Positions 28,125 to 36,946 of a stretch of DNA of 64,000 nucleotides are shown piece by piece (position 1 is the first letter of the stretch; each line of letters begins with the position of its first letter). This DNA comes from Cryobacterium sp. Y29. Its GTDB lineage: Bacteria > Actinomycetota > Actinomycetes > Actinomycetales > Microbacteriaceae. Made by a program: the position numbers and the translations under genes. The notes under the pieces were generated by a model. The model was not told the origin of the DNA. It ran no database searches and worked only from the letters and a program-made list of their open reading frames with translations. The stretch spans positions 95,798 through 159,797 of the forward strand of contig NZ_PJJN01000026.1 of assembly GCF_002929825.1 (NCBI RefSeq), given 5' to 3'.

Positions 28125-29132
28125 TGACCGACCATGCGGCTGGGTCAAGGCGATCGGCTCGCCGTCCAGGGCCAGAATGAAAGCGGATGCCGGAATCGGA
28201 TGTGACGGTGCCGGCGCCTCCGCAAGCCGGTCCAACACCCCGGGCACCACACTCTGCCCCTCGTTCGATAGCCAGCTCACCGGCAGTCGGGTCATCTGCG
28301 CGGCGAACCGATTGCGGTCCTGCTCGTTCAGGTAGGCGAGCACAGCGGTGTGGAACACGACAACGGTGGCCCCGGCCGGAGCTCGGGCAACGAGCGCCTC
28401 GATCTGGTCGCCCAGGTCCCCCGGCACGATCTCGACCGTCTCCTGACGGGCCACGGCAACTGCGGCGCGCAGCCGGGAGCGACGGTCGTCGTGCTCCGGC
28501 CAAATCAGCGCCTCGAGCCAGGCCACGTCCGCGTCGCTGTGCACGTCGAGGGGATGAAGGTCGATTCCGGCCCGCCACACGATGTCGGGCATCCGCTCGG
28601 GCAATGGCACCGGGCCGGTGACGTTGCAGTCGAGCACCACCGGGCTGGGGCCGTCGGTCGGGTGCAGCATCCACTCGCCACCGGCGCTCTCTGAACCGCC
28701 GGCTAACCGATACCGGTAGCTATACCGATCGGGGTGCAGGCAGAGACCGGCGGATGCCCCCACTTCGATTATCGCGAGCGGTCCGGCGAGCGCCGCCAGG
28801 GCCGGTAACAGCACAGCGCACCGACCGGGCTCATTCGTCTGGGTCGCATGGGTCAGGCAGGTGACGGCAACGAGCGCCCAGTGCTCGCGCAGCCAGGCCG
28901 CGAAAGCCGGGTACTCCCCCGCAACAGCCCCGAGCAACCGGGCCGCGCTGAACACCAGGTTCGGTTGGCGTTTGACCGCGGGCAGCTGGTCGATCAAGGC
29001 AACAGTGGCGGGATCGGCCGCAATTCCGGCCGCCCAGCGTTCGTAGCAGGCGCTCATTCCGCGGGCTTCAACCTCGGCGAAGGCCCGGTAACGTTCAGCG
29101 GTCGCGACGCCGGGATCGGTGCTCGCTCTCAT
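28107..29132 (-). CDS. DUF2332 domain protein
   Basis: 341 aa, conserved in actinobacteria, function unknown. The central segment LAIIEVGASAGLCLHPDRY resembles an SAM-binding loop (E-V-G-A-S-A-G), so a methyltransferase-like fold is possible. ATG 29132 is chosen with AGGATG upstream; a GTG two codons earlier is also possible. It is divergent from pepN, and its C-terminus overlaps the end of the AAA gene on the other strand. Confidence 0.85.
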   Translation of the reverse strand: MRASTDPGVATAERYRAFAEVEARGMSACYERWAAGIAADPATVALIDQLPAVKRQPNLVFSAARLLGAVAGEYPAFAAWLREHWALVAVTCLTHATQTNEPGRCAVLLPALAALAGPLAIIEVGASAGLCLHPDRYSYRYRLAGGSESAGGEWMLHPTDGPSPVVLDCNVTGPVPLPERMPDIVWRAGIDLHPLDVHSDADVAWLEALIWPEHDDRRSRLRAAVAVARQETVEIVPGDLGDQIEALVARAPAGATVVVFHTAVLAYLNEQDRNRFAAQMTRLPVSWLSNEGQSVVPGVLDRLAEAPAPSHPIPASAFILALDGEPIALTQPHGRSLHWLG

Positions 29133-29251
29133 GCCCACATCCTAATCATGGCTAGGCTTGCGGGGTGCGTTGGCGCCACGAGCGCCGAAGCTGCACCGTT
29201 CCAAATGGAATCCGTCGCGAATCGAATCGTGAATCGAATTGGAGAACTAAG

Positions 29252-31798
29252 TTGCCTGGAGAGAACCTCACCCGCCTTGAAGCGTCCGAGCGCGCCGCGC
29301 TCGTCACGGTAGCGAGCTACAGCGTTGTACTCGACCTCACTACCGGCCCCACCACATTCGGCAGCACCACCACGGTGCGCTTCAACGCCACCCCCGGCGG
29401 CTCGACCTTCATCGACGCCATCACAGCACAGGTACATGCGGTGACCCTCAACGGTGCCGTGCTCGACCCGGCCGTCGTGAGCGACGGCATCCGCATCCAG
29501 CTCGACGGCCTGCAGACCGAGAACGAGCTCGTCGTCGTCGCCGACGCGCTCTATACCAACACCGGTGAGGGCCTGCACCGCTTCGTCGACCCGGTCGACA
29601 ACGAGGTTTACCTGTACAGCCAGTTCGAGGTACCCGACTCCCGTCGCGTGTTCGCGGTGTTCGAGCAGCCTGACCTGAAGGCAAAATTCTCCTTCACCGT
29701 CACGGCGCCGAGCGAGTGGCAGGTCGTCTCCAACTCCACCACGCCCGAACCCATCGATGCCGGCAACGGCGCCAGCACGTGGGCGTTTGCGCCCACCCAC
29801 ACCATCTCGAGCTACATCACCGCGCTCATCGCCGGCCCGTACGCCGTCGTGCGCAGCGAACTCGTCTCAAGCGACGGACGCACCATCCCACTCGGCGTGT
29901 TCAGTCGCAAAAGCCTCTCGGAGTACCTCGACGCCGACTACATCCTCGAGAAGACCCGCCAGGGCTTCGCCTACTACGAGGAGAAGTTCGGCTATGCGTA
30001 CCCCTTCGACAAGTACGACCAGCTGTTCGTGCCGGAGTTCAATGCCGGCGCCATGGAGAACGCGGGCGCCGTCACCTTCACCGAAACCTATATCTTTCGC
30101 TCCAAGGTGACCGACGCCGTCAAGGAACGCCGGGTTGTGACGATTCTGCACGAGCTTGCCCACATGTGGTTCGGCGACCTCGTCACGATGACCTGGTGGA
30201 ACGACCTCTGGCTCAACGAGAGCTTCGCCGAGTGGGCATCGACCATCGCCACCGCCGAAGCCACCGAGTGGCAGGAAGCCTGGACCACCTTCGCCGTGAT
30301 GGAGAAGAGCTGGGCCTACAAGCAAGATCAACTTCCCTCGACCCACCCGGTCGTCGCCACCATCCGCGACCTCGACGACGTGCTCGTCAACTTCGACGGC
30401 ATCACCTACGCCAAGGGCGGCTCCGTGCTCAAGCAGCTCGCCGCCTGGGTGGGTATCGAGGCGTTCTTCACCGGCGTCGGCTCCTACTTTCAGAAGCACC
30501 AGTGGGGCAACACCGAGCTGCGCGACCTGCTCGTGGAACTCGAAGCGGCGAGCGGCCGGGACCTTCGCGACTGGGCGAAGCTGTGGCTCGAAACCGCCGG
30601 CGTCAATACCCTGCGCCCCGAGATCACCGTCGACGACGCCGGAGTCATCACCGGCTTCACGGTGCTACAGAGCGCCGCGGCGGACTACCCCACCATTCGC
30701 CCGCACCGCCTGGCCATCGGCTTCTACACCTTCAACGACGCCCACAAGCTCGTGCGCACGCACCGGGTCGAGCTCGACGTAGACGGCTCGCGAACGGATG
30801 TCCCCGCCCTCGTCGGTCGCCAGCGTCCCGACCTGATCCTGCTCAACGACGACGACCTCAGCTACGCCAAGGTTCGCCTGGACCCGGCCTCGCAGGCGGT
30901 GGCGCTGGAACATCTCTCCGTCATTGAGAGCCCGCTCGCCCGCGCTCTGGTCTGGGGTTCGGTCTGGGACGCCACCCGCGACGCTGAGACCACGGCGCGC
31001 GACTTCGTGCGGCTGGTGCTGAACAACGTGGCCACCGAAACCGAGTCGACCACGTTGCGCACCGTGCTCGGCCAGGTCGTCCTCACGGCGAACTACTACG
31101 TCGGCCAGCCACACCGCGCTGCCGTCACGACCGAGGTCGCCGACGCACTGTGGACGCTGGCCCAGAATGCTGTGGCCGGCAGCGACGCCCAGTTTCAGTT
31201 CGTGAAGTTCTTCGCCGCTGTTGCGACCAACCCGGCCGAGCTCGAGAATGTGGCGGCCCTGCGGTCGGGCAGCACTGTGTTGGAAGGCCTCACGGTCGAT
31301 ACCGACCTGGCCTGGGAGTTGCTCACCGCCCTTGTGGCCGGTGGACGCGCCGACGCCACCGAGATCGACGCGGCACTCACGGCCGACAACACGGCCACCG
31401 GCGCCCAGTCGGCCGCCCTGGCCCGCGCCGCTCTCCCCACGACCGACGGCAAGCTCGCCGCCTGGTCGTCACTCATCGACGTTGACACGGCAGCGACGAC
31501 CATCGTGCGCACGACGGCCGCCGGGTTCCTGCGGGTCAACGACGCGGCCCTACTCGAGCCGTTTGTCGCGACCTACTTCGAGATGCTGCAGCGCGTGTGG
31601 GAGTCGCGTAGCTTCTCGATCGGCGAGAAGCTCGTCATCGGTCTCTACCCGGCGCCGCTGAACAACCAGGCCCTGGCCGACGCGACCCGGGCCTGGCTCG
31701 ATGCGAACCCGGAGCCGGCGGCCCTGCGCCGTCTCGTGGTCGAGAACCTGGCCGGAGTCGAGCGATCGCTGAAGGTACAGGCGCGCGACGCCATCTAG
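29252..31798 (+). CDS. pepN: Aminopeptidase N (M1 zinc peptidase)
   Basis: Removes N-terminal residues from peptides in the cytoplasm, 848 aa. GAMENAGAVTF is the substrate-binding motif. HELAHMWFGDLVTMTWW followed by NESFAEW supplies the zinc ligands and catalytic Glu. The C-terminal half is the ERAP1-like helical domain. TTG 29252 is chosen because GGAG (29241-29244) is well placed and the protein then reads LPGENLTR, the usual actinobacterial start. A GTG at 29165, only 6 nt after a TAGGCT box, would add 29 Arg-rich residues and is less likely. Confidence 0.94.
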   Translation: MPGENLTRLEASERAALVTVASYSVVLDLTTGPTTFGSTTTVRFNATPGGSTFIDAITAQVHAVTLNGAVLDPAVVSDGIRIQLDGLQTENELVVVADALYTNTGEGLHRFVDPVDNEVYLYSQFEVPDSRRVFAVFEQPDLKAKFSFTVTAPSEWQVVSNSTTPEPIDAGNGASTWAFAPTHTISSYITALIAGPYAVVRSELVSSDGRTIPLGVFSRKSLSEYLDADYILEKTRQGFAYYEEKFGYAYPFDKYDQLFVPEFNAGAMENAGAVTFTETYIFRSKVTDAVKERRVVTILHELAHMWFGDLVTMTWWNDLWLNESFAEWASTIATAEATEWQEAWTTFAVMEKSWAYKQDQLPSTHPVVATIRDLDDVLVNFDGITYAKGGSVLKQLAAWVGIEAFFTGVGSYFQKHQWGNTELRDLLVELEAASGRDLRDWAKLWLETAGVNTLRPEITVDDAGVITGFTVLQSAAADYPTIRPHRLAIGFYTFNDAHKLVRTHRVELDVDGSRTDVPALVGRQRPDLILLNDDDLSYAKVRLDPASQAVALEHLSVIESPLARALVWGSVWDATRDAETTARDFVRLVLNNVATETESTTLRTVLGQVVLTANYYVGQPHRAAVTTEVADALWTLAQNAVAGSDAQFQFVKFFAAVATNPAELENVAALRSGSTVLEGLTVDTDLAWELLTALVAGGRADATEIDAALTADNTATGAQSAALARAALPTTDGKLAAWSSLIDVDTAATTIVRTTAAGFLRVNDAALLEPFVATYFEMLQRVWESRSFSIGEKLVIGLYPAPLNNQALADATRAWLDANPEPAALRRLVVENLAGVERSLKVQARDAI

Positions 31799-31819
31799 TT
31801 CGCTCGTCTCTACGACACC

Positions 31820-31862
31820 GTGAACCCCGCGGCCGGCCTCAGGCTGGTCACGGGGTTTCTTC
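31820..31862 (+). terminator. Intrinsic terminator after pepN
   Basis: AACCCCG and CGGGGTT pair around an inner GC-rich hairpin (GGCCGGCC...GGCTGGTC), followed by TTCTTCTCTC. It lies 22 nt after the pepN stop. Confidence 0.75.
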
Positions 31863-32022
31863 TCTCCCCTTCACGTTCACAGCAAACTCCACGCAAACCG
31901 AGAGGATGCCGCTGCCTGCGGTGCACACACCGGGTTGCGCAGGCCGCGTGTCGGGGCCGGAGCAGCGCCGCCGTAGCCTCCTCCCGGGCGCTGCCGAGGC
32001 CCCTCGGTAGACTTGGTTGGAT

Positions 32023-33147
32023 ATGAACTGGGAAACATTCTGGACCGACGTCGGCGCCTACTTTGTAAAAATACCGTGGATCGACTATTGGGAGAAGATC
32101 TTCGCCGTTGCAGCGATCATTGTTGTCGCATTCGCGCTGCGTTGGGCCCTGCAATTCGTTATTCGCCGGGTAGTGCAACAAATCGTCTCCGGCGTCAAGA
32201 AGAATCAGAAGGTCGACGACACCCAAGCACTGAATGTGTCGCCGCTGGCCGCGGTGCGCGTCGTGCAGCGCTCGCGCACCCTCGGCGCCGTGCTGGCGAA
32301 CGTGGTGAACGTGTTCATCCTGATCACCGCCCTCCTGCTCATCGTCACCACCCTGAATAAGGACATTCTCGGTTCCTTCGCCTTGCTCACCGCCGCGCTC
32401 GGCGCCGGTCTCGGTTTCGGCGCACAGAACATCGTCAAGGACATTCTCAACGGCCTGTTCATGGTCGTGGAAGACCAGATCGGCGTGGGCGACATCGTCG
32501 ACGTGGGATTCGCCTCCGGTGTCGTCGAAACGGTCGGAATTCGCATCACTCAGGTACGCGACATCGATGGCACGCTGTGGTTCGTGCGTAACGGCGAGAT
32601 TCTGCGGGTCGGCAACATGTCGCAGGGCTGGGCGCGCGTTATCATCGACCTCGCCATCCCCTACAGTTCCGACGTCGAGGCTGTGCAAGACGAACTCTTG
32701 CGCGTGGCCACTGCCCTCGCCTCAAGTCGCAAGTGGCGCGCTTTCATTCTCGAAAAGCCCGAGATCTGGGGCCTCGAGTCGATCAGCGCCGAAGCCCTCG
32801 TGACCCGGCTCGTGGTCAAGACCCGGGTCTCGGCCAAGTGGGACTTCGCCCGTGACCTACGCCTGCACATGAAGAAGGCACTCGACGGCATGGGTGTTCC
32901 GCTCACACCGCTCAACAGCGTGGTCATGACCACGGGCGATGGCACCATCGACGGCTCGGCCATTGAACCGGCCGAGGGAGCCCTCGACGCCGCCGAAGAG
33001 GCCGCTGCGGCCGTACCCGACGCCGTCGCCGGCGTGCGCACCGGCCCGGTCGCGGTACGCAAGCCCCGCGGGCCGCGCAAGCCCAAAAATGTTCCGGCTC
33101 CGATGAAGACGCCCGACCCTGAAGTTCGTGGGGATGGCATTGACTGA
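32023..33147 (+). CDS. Small-conductance mechanosensitive channel (MscS family)
   Basis: Releases solutes on osmotic down-shock, 374 aa. Spans: IFAVAAIIVVAFAL, then VLANVVNVFILITALLLIV, then the pore helix ALLTAALGAGLGFGAQNIVKD. The beta domain follows (VEDQIGVGDIVDVGFASGVVE). After residue 310 comes a non-conserved Ala/Pro/Lys tail of about 60 residues. TAGACT (32008-32013) lies 9 nt before ATG 32023 with no ribosome site, so it is probably leaderless. The globin gene follows within 2 nt. Confidence 0.92.
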   Translation: MNWETFWTDVGAYFVKIPWIDYWEKIFAVAAIIVVAFALRWALQFVIRRVVQQIVSGVKKNQKVDDTQALNVSPLAAVRVVQRSRTLGAVLANVVNVFILITALLLIVTTLNKDILGSFALLTAALGAGLGFGAQNIVKDILNGLFMVVEDQIGVGDIVDVGFASGVVETVGIRITQVRDIDGTLWFVRNGEILRVGNMSQGWARVIIDLAIPYSSDVEAVQDELLRVATALASSRKWRAFILEKPEIWGLESISAEALVTRLVVKTRVSAKWDFARDLRLHMKKALDGMGVPLTPLNSVVMTTGDGTIDGSAIEPAEGALDAAEEAAAAVPDAVAGVRTGPVAVRKPRGPRKPKNVPAPMKTPDPEVRGDGID

Positions 33148-33149
33148 CA

Positions 33150-33644
33150 GTGAACCAACCCAACAGAAGAAAGCCGCACCACGTGACCACTGAACGACAC
33201 CCCACCGATCAGCCTGCAGGCCGTGCCGACGTGTACCTGCGCGAGGGTGAGAACGGTCCCGCCGCAGTGCCCACATTCTTCGACGAGGTCGGCGGAACCC
33301 CGTTCTTCGAAAAGCTCGTGCACGACTTCTACGTCGGGGTAGCCACCGACCCGGTGCTGAAGCCCATGTATCCCGAAGAAGATCTCGGACCGGCCGAACA
33401 CCGCCTGGTTATGTTCCTCGAGCAGTTCTGGGGCGGTCCAGGCACCTACAGCGAGCAGCGCGGCCACCCCCGTCTGCGTCAGCGTCACATTCCGTTCAAG
33501 GTCAACCCGGATGCCCGCGACCGCTGGCTGGGCCACATGAAAGTCGCCGTGGACGCAGCCAATCTGCCGCCGTTGCAGCGGGGAATTCTCTGGGATTATA
33601 TGGAACGCGCCGCCTTCGCTATGGTGAACAGCTTCGAAGACTAG
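33150..33644 (+). CDS. Truncated haemoglobin, group II (GlbO-like)
   Basis: Small haem protein, 164 aa including an unconserved N-terminal stretch of about 40 residues. The family block FFDEVGGTPFFEKLVHDFYVGV is followed by LKPMYPEEDLGPAEHRLVMFL and by HPRLRQRHIPF with the haem-ligating His. Group II proteins bind oxygen and are linked to oxidative stress and respiration. The start is uncertain: GTG 33150 is near the mscS stop, while GTG 33183 would give a more usual length. Probably co-transcribed with mscS. Confidence 0.9.
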   Translation: MNQPNRRKPHHVTTERHPTDQPAGRADVYLREGENGPAAVPTFFDEVGGTPFFEKLVHDFYVGVATDPVLKPMYPEEDLGPAEHRLVMFLEQFWGGPGTYSEQRGHPRLRQRHIPFKVNPDARDRWLGHMKVAVDAANLPPLQRGILWDYMERAAFAMVNSFED

Positions 33645-33689
33645 GGCGCGGCGGTACCGACAGACATCCGCGTGAGCAGATGATGCCCG

Positions 33690-34079
33690 CTAATGCACTT
33701 CAATCCGCACACTGTGCCCGCTGCTTCGGGCCAATCGTGCGTCGCGGGTGAGCAGCGGGCAACGCAGCGCTTCGGCCAAAGCAATGTAGGCAGCGTCGTA
33801 GGCCGAAACAGTGTCGCGCAACTGGAACGCCCGCCGGCGCAGCGGTTCAGCCGAGGGCCACCGTCGGATCGGCAAATCATCGAAGTCGACTAACAAGTCC
33901 TGCGCCCGAGCCGCGCTCAGGTGCCCGCCCAGCGTGAGGCCGCGTAAGGCGGAGACGATTTCATAATCGAGCAGGCTCGGCGCATGCAACTCTTCAGCTG
34001 CCAGACGGGAACGTAGACCATCGGTGCCAGCGACCGCGGTCAACGCATCAATCACAGCGGCGGCGTCGACAACGATCAC
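33690..34079 (-). CDS. vapC: PIN-domain toxin, VapC type
   Basis: Predicted Mg-dependent ribonuclease toxin, 129 aa. The four acidic residues of the PIN active site are Asp5 (IVVDA), Glu40 (DYEIVSAL), Asp95 (AYDAAYIALAEAL) and Asp113 (LTRDARL). Its start overlaps the stop of the upstream antitoxin gene (ATGA), the standard vapBC layout. The RNA target is unknown. Confidence 0.9.
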   Translation of the reverse strand: MIVVDAAAVIDALTAVAGTDGLRSRLAAEELHAPSLLDYEIVSALRGLTLGGHLSAARAQDLLVDFDDLPIRRWPSAEPLRRRAFQLRDTVSAYDAAYIALAEALRCPLLTRDARLARSSGHSVRIEVH

Positions 34080-34333
34080 GCGCCGGACCGGTCCTGCACC
34101 TCGCCAGTGCGCTCCGTTCGTGCGACCGCGAGTGCCTCAAGCGCGGACGCCTGCGCGTGTTCCGTTCGACGGGCTGCGCGTTCGAGTACCTCACTGACCG
34201 TCGGACGAGCGACCTCTCGGGAAACGAGATCGAGCAGATACGTGTTGAGGGACTCGCCTTGAGCTGCAGCCCTGGCCTTCAGCGCCCGGCGCGCTTCATC
34301 GGGCACGTTCCGAATTTGTAAAAGTGAACCCAT
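34076..34333 (-). CDS. vapB: Ribbon-helix-helix antitoxin, VapB/FitA type
   Basis: 85 aa. The N-terminal ribbon-helix-helix (LLQIRNVPDEARRALKARAA, then ESLNTYLLDLV) should bind operator DNA as a dimer. The C-terminal half should wrap the VapC active site. It is the first gene of the pair, as usual, and is expected to autorepress with VapC. The DNA upstream is the most AT-rich stretch nearby. Confidence 0.88.
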   Translation of the reverse strand: MGSLLQIRNVPDEARRALKARAAAQGESLNTYLLDLVSREVARPTVSEVLERAARRTEHAQASALEALAVARTERTGEVQDRSGA

Positions 34334-34638
34334 GCCCGCATAATACTATTATTTCAATACATTTTGTATATACTTTGGGTGTACCCGTTTAGTCTCGCGA
34401 AAAAGCCCGTCAACATCGCTTCTGCGTGTCATCGTCACGGACACGAGAACGAGAGCCCGCACACGCTCCGGGCGACGCGCGCGTCCTTTCCACAGGGCTG
34501 CGCGAATTGGCAACAGAGGCACGAAACTAGCTAGGGCGACTCGCGCACGACGCGTGAGGTCGTCGAAGGATTTCTGCACCAGAAAGCGCGCCCGTTCCCG
34601 GACGACGCCTCACTATCCCGTACACAATGGAGAAGACC
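34334..34638. promoter_or_regulatory. Intergenic region with the AT-rich vapBC promoter
   Basis: 305 bp without a supported gene. Bases 34335-34375 are AT-rich with ATAC-ATTTT-GTAT (34357-34369), a short inverted repeat that could be the VapB operator. Bases 34380-34620 are GC-rich. A 76-codon minus-strand frame there has no recognisable domain and I do not call it. Confidence 0.5.
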
Positions 34639-35682
34639 ATGGAGATCGGCGCCTACAGCTTCGGCGACACTCAGCTCAACCCCGATGGCAGCTCACGCTC
34701 CACCGCGGAAGCGATCAGGAACCTGTTCGACGCCATCGTGCTGGCCGATAAAGCCGGGCTCGACTACTTCGGTGTCGGTGAGCACCACACCGTGTCGATG
34801 CCAGCCTCCTCGCCCGGTGCGATCATCGCAGCGGCCGCCGCCGCGACGAGTCAGATCAAACTGGGCAGCGCGGCGAGCATCATCGGAACGGATGATCCGG
34901 TGCGGGTCTTCCAGCAGTTCGCCATCGCTGATGCGATCTCGGGCGGTGGCCGCATCGAGATCACCGCCGGCCGCGGCTCCTCGGTGGAGACTTTTCCGCT
35001 GTTCGGCTACGACTTGACCGACTACGACGAGCTCTACGCCCAGAAGCTCGACCTGCTGCTCACGCTCAACACCAGCGCCACCGAAAACGTGACCTGGTCG
35101 GGCACCGCACGTCCGTCGATCCCCCAGCTCGACGTCGTGCCGCGCCCGGTGCAGGGATCACTCCCCATCTGGATCGCAACCGGCGGCAGCGCGCCGTCGT
35201 CGGCCCGCGCCGGACGCCTCGGTCTCCCCCTCGCCTACGCCATCATCGGCGGAGAGCCGCACCGGTTCGCGCCGCTCGCCAACCTTTACCGGCAGTCAGC
35301 TGCGCAGGCCGGTCACACCGGCGACAACATCAAGGTCTCGGTCGCGACCTTCGGCCTGGTGGCGCCGACCAAAAAGGAAGCCGTCGAGCGGATGTATCCG
35401 GGATGGGTGAACTTGAACGTGGAGATGGGTCGGTTACGGGGCTGGCCGGTGCCGCAGCGCAGTTCCTATCTGGCTCAGGTCGATGCACCCAGCGCCTACT
35501 TCGTGGGCGACCCCGACGACGTCGCGGAACGCATTGTCGCGCTGCACGGGCACCTCGGCCACATGCGTCATTTTCTGCAGGGCGACCACGGTGGGCTTCC
35601 CCAGGAACACCTGCTCGAGTCCATCACCCTGCTCGCCACCGAGGTCAAGCCCCGCGTTGCGCGCCTGCTCGCCGCCAAGTAA
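34639..35682 (+). CDS. Luciferase-like monooxygenase (LLM-class flavin-dependent oxidoreductase)
   Basis: 347 aa TIM-barrel flavoprotein that uses reduced FMN or F420. Family blocks: LADKAGLDYFGVGEHH near the N-terminus, GSAASIIGTDDPVRVFQQFA, and GRIEITAGRGSSVE. The C-terminal segment PSAYFVGDPDDVAERIVALH is typical. ATG 34639 has GGAG 6 nt upstream; the ATG at 34627 overlaps that site and is less likely. It stands alone between vapBC and the redox genes. Substrate unknown. Confidence 0.9.
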   Translation: MEIGAYSFGDTQLNPDGSSRSTAEAIRNLFDAIVLADKAGLDYFGVGEHHTVSMPASSPGAIIAAAAAATSQIKLGSAASIIGTDDPVRVFQQFAIADAISGGGRIEITAGRGSSVETFPLFGYDLTDYDELYAQKLDLLLTLNTSATENVTWSGTARPSIPQLDVVPRPVQGSLPIWIATGGSAPSSARAGRLGLPLAYAIIGGEPHRFAPLANLYRQSAAQAGHTGDNIKVSVATFGLVAPTKKEAVERMYPGWVNLNVEMGRLRGWPVPQRSSYLAQVDAPSAYFVGDPDDVAERIVALHGHLGHMRHFLQGDHGGLPQEHLLESITLLATEVKPRVARLLAAK

Positions 35683-35799
35683 GCGCGCTACGGCCGCTCG
35701 TCGAGGGCAATGACGGAGCGATTCGTCGGGTGACTGCTGACCCGGGCGAATCCGCCTGAACGGCCACACTTTCGGTGTCCAGCAGCATCGTGACCTGGA

Positions 35800-36081
35800 T
35801 CAGCTCAGCGTGCGCTGCAGACGCTCTTCGAATTCGGCCGGGCGGGTGAGGATCCAGCTGCCGACCGCGATGATCACAGGTAGCCCCAGAACGAGCAGGG
35901 CGACCTGGGGCCACGGCGGTGCGAAAGGCAAGAGACCGACCAGCCCGAGCATGGTGGGCCCCAGCAGGCCGAGAATTCCGCCCAGCACCGCGCCGGTGCC
36001 GGTCAACAGCACGGCCTGCCAGAAGGCGACGTTGCGGCGCAGCGCCGGATGCGCGCCGACCGCACTCAACGTCACGGCGTC
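35800..36081 (-). pseudogene. C-terminal remnant of an FtsX-like ABC permease
   Basis: About 94 codons. The sequence VTLSAVGAHPALRRNVAFWQ, then two membrane spans with VLGGILGLLGP, is the pattern of the last two spans of MacB/FtsX-like permeases. No ATPase, first span or large extracytoplasmic domain is present upstream; the next gene is azoR. The frame stays open about 100 bases further upstream, but without family likeness. It could be expressed as a small membrane protein, but a truncated leftover is more likely. Confidence 0.55.
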
Positions 36082-36091
36082 GAGGCGTCCG

Positions 36092-36739
36092 TCAGCCCAG
36101 GCGACGCGCGGCCTGCGTTGCGGACTCGTGCGCCGCGGCCAGCTCTTCGTGTTGCTTGTCCACCTGGTCGGTCGGAGCACCGAACCGTTCGCTGAGAGTG
36201 CGGGTGGCTACGATCGTCTCGACGGTCATTCCCAAGGCGTTCGCCAGAATCAGGCTCAGCGCCGGAAGCGCGTGATCGTCGAACTCCGTGGAGGTGCCCG
36301 GGTCGTAGACCGCGCCGCGAGTGGAAACGAGTACGGCCGGGCGACCAGCGAGGGGCTGCTGACTGGTCGGGTCGTCGAACGGAGCGGTCACCGTCGGCAG
36401 GTGAATGTAATCGATCCACGCCTTCAGGGTCGACGGCATCGAATAGTTGTAGAGCGGAACACCGATCAACAGCACGTCGGCCGCGACAAGTTCCGCAATG
36501 AGGAGCTGCTGCAGCGTTTCCTGCTCCGCGCTCGGGCTCGCGCCCTCCGGGCGGAGCCGTGGTGGAAAGTGCAGCGCGGCATCGGTCAGGTGGGGCAACG
36601 GTTCCCGGTGCAGATCACGGTGAACGACGGTGTGTTCACTGCTGAGACCGCGCCAGGTATCCGCGAAGGTCGCCGTAATCGCGCGCGAGCGCGAGGTCAC
36701 GAGGTCGGCGGACGAATCGAGGTGCAACAGTGTGGGCAT
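36092..36739 (-). CDS. azoR: FMN-dependent NADH-azoreductase
   Basis: Flavodoxin-fold quinone/azo reductase, 215 aa. The FMN-binding N-terminus LLHLDSSADLVTSRSRAITA is followed by VLLIGVPLYNYSMPSTLKAWIDY, the signature of AzoR proteins. The second FMN loop is VLVSTRGAVYDPGT. It likely reduces quinones by two electrons to protect against oxidative stress; azo dye reduction is a side activity. ATG 36739 follows a short leader. Confidence 0.92.
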   Translation of the reverse strand: MPTLLHLDSSADLVTSRSRAITATFADTWRGLSSEHTVVHRDLHREPLPHLTDAALHFPPRLRPEGASPSAEQETLQQLLIAELVAADVLLIGVPLYNYSMPSTLKAWIDYIHLPTVTAPFDDPTSQQPLAGRPAVLVSTRGAVYDPGTSTEFDDHALPALSLILANALGMTVETIVATRTLSERFGAPTDQVDKQHEELAAAHESATQAARRLG

Positions 36740-36758
36740 GCCCCACAGCCTAGAGGCA

Positions 36759-36836
36759 TCGAGGGTTCCCGCCCGTGTCGCTGCTGTGGTGACTTCGAAT
36801 GCACCGACCTATGCGTGCCGCACGGGCAACCCTCGG
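36759..36836. repeat. Long-range inverted repeat between azoR and the amine oxidase
   Basis: CGAGGGTT-CCCGCCCGTG at about 36759-36776 faces CACGGGC-AACCCTCG at about 36821-36836 with some 44 nt between. It could be a large hairpin in the azoR leader or the end of the amine oxidase transcript. No T-run follows. Confidence 0.4.
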
Positions 36837-36946
36837 CTAGTCCTCGTGCTCACCCCAGAGCAGCGCAGCCGGGCTGAGCGTCTCTCCGCGGAAAAAATCC
36901 GGGCGCATCCGCTCTGGCCGGGTAGTGGTGTAGCCGGCCAGAAGCC

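Noticed and set aside
34349..34579. A 76-codon minus-strand frame upstream of vapB
   Set aside because: No ribosome site and no domain; it runs into the AT-rich vapBC promoter.
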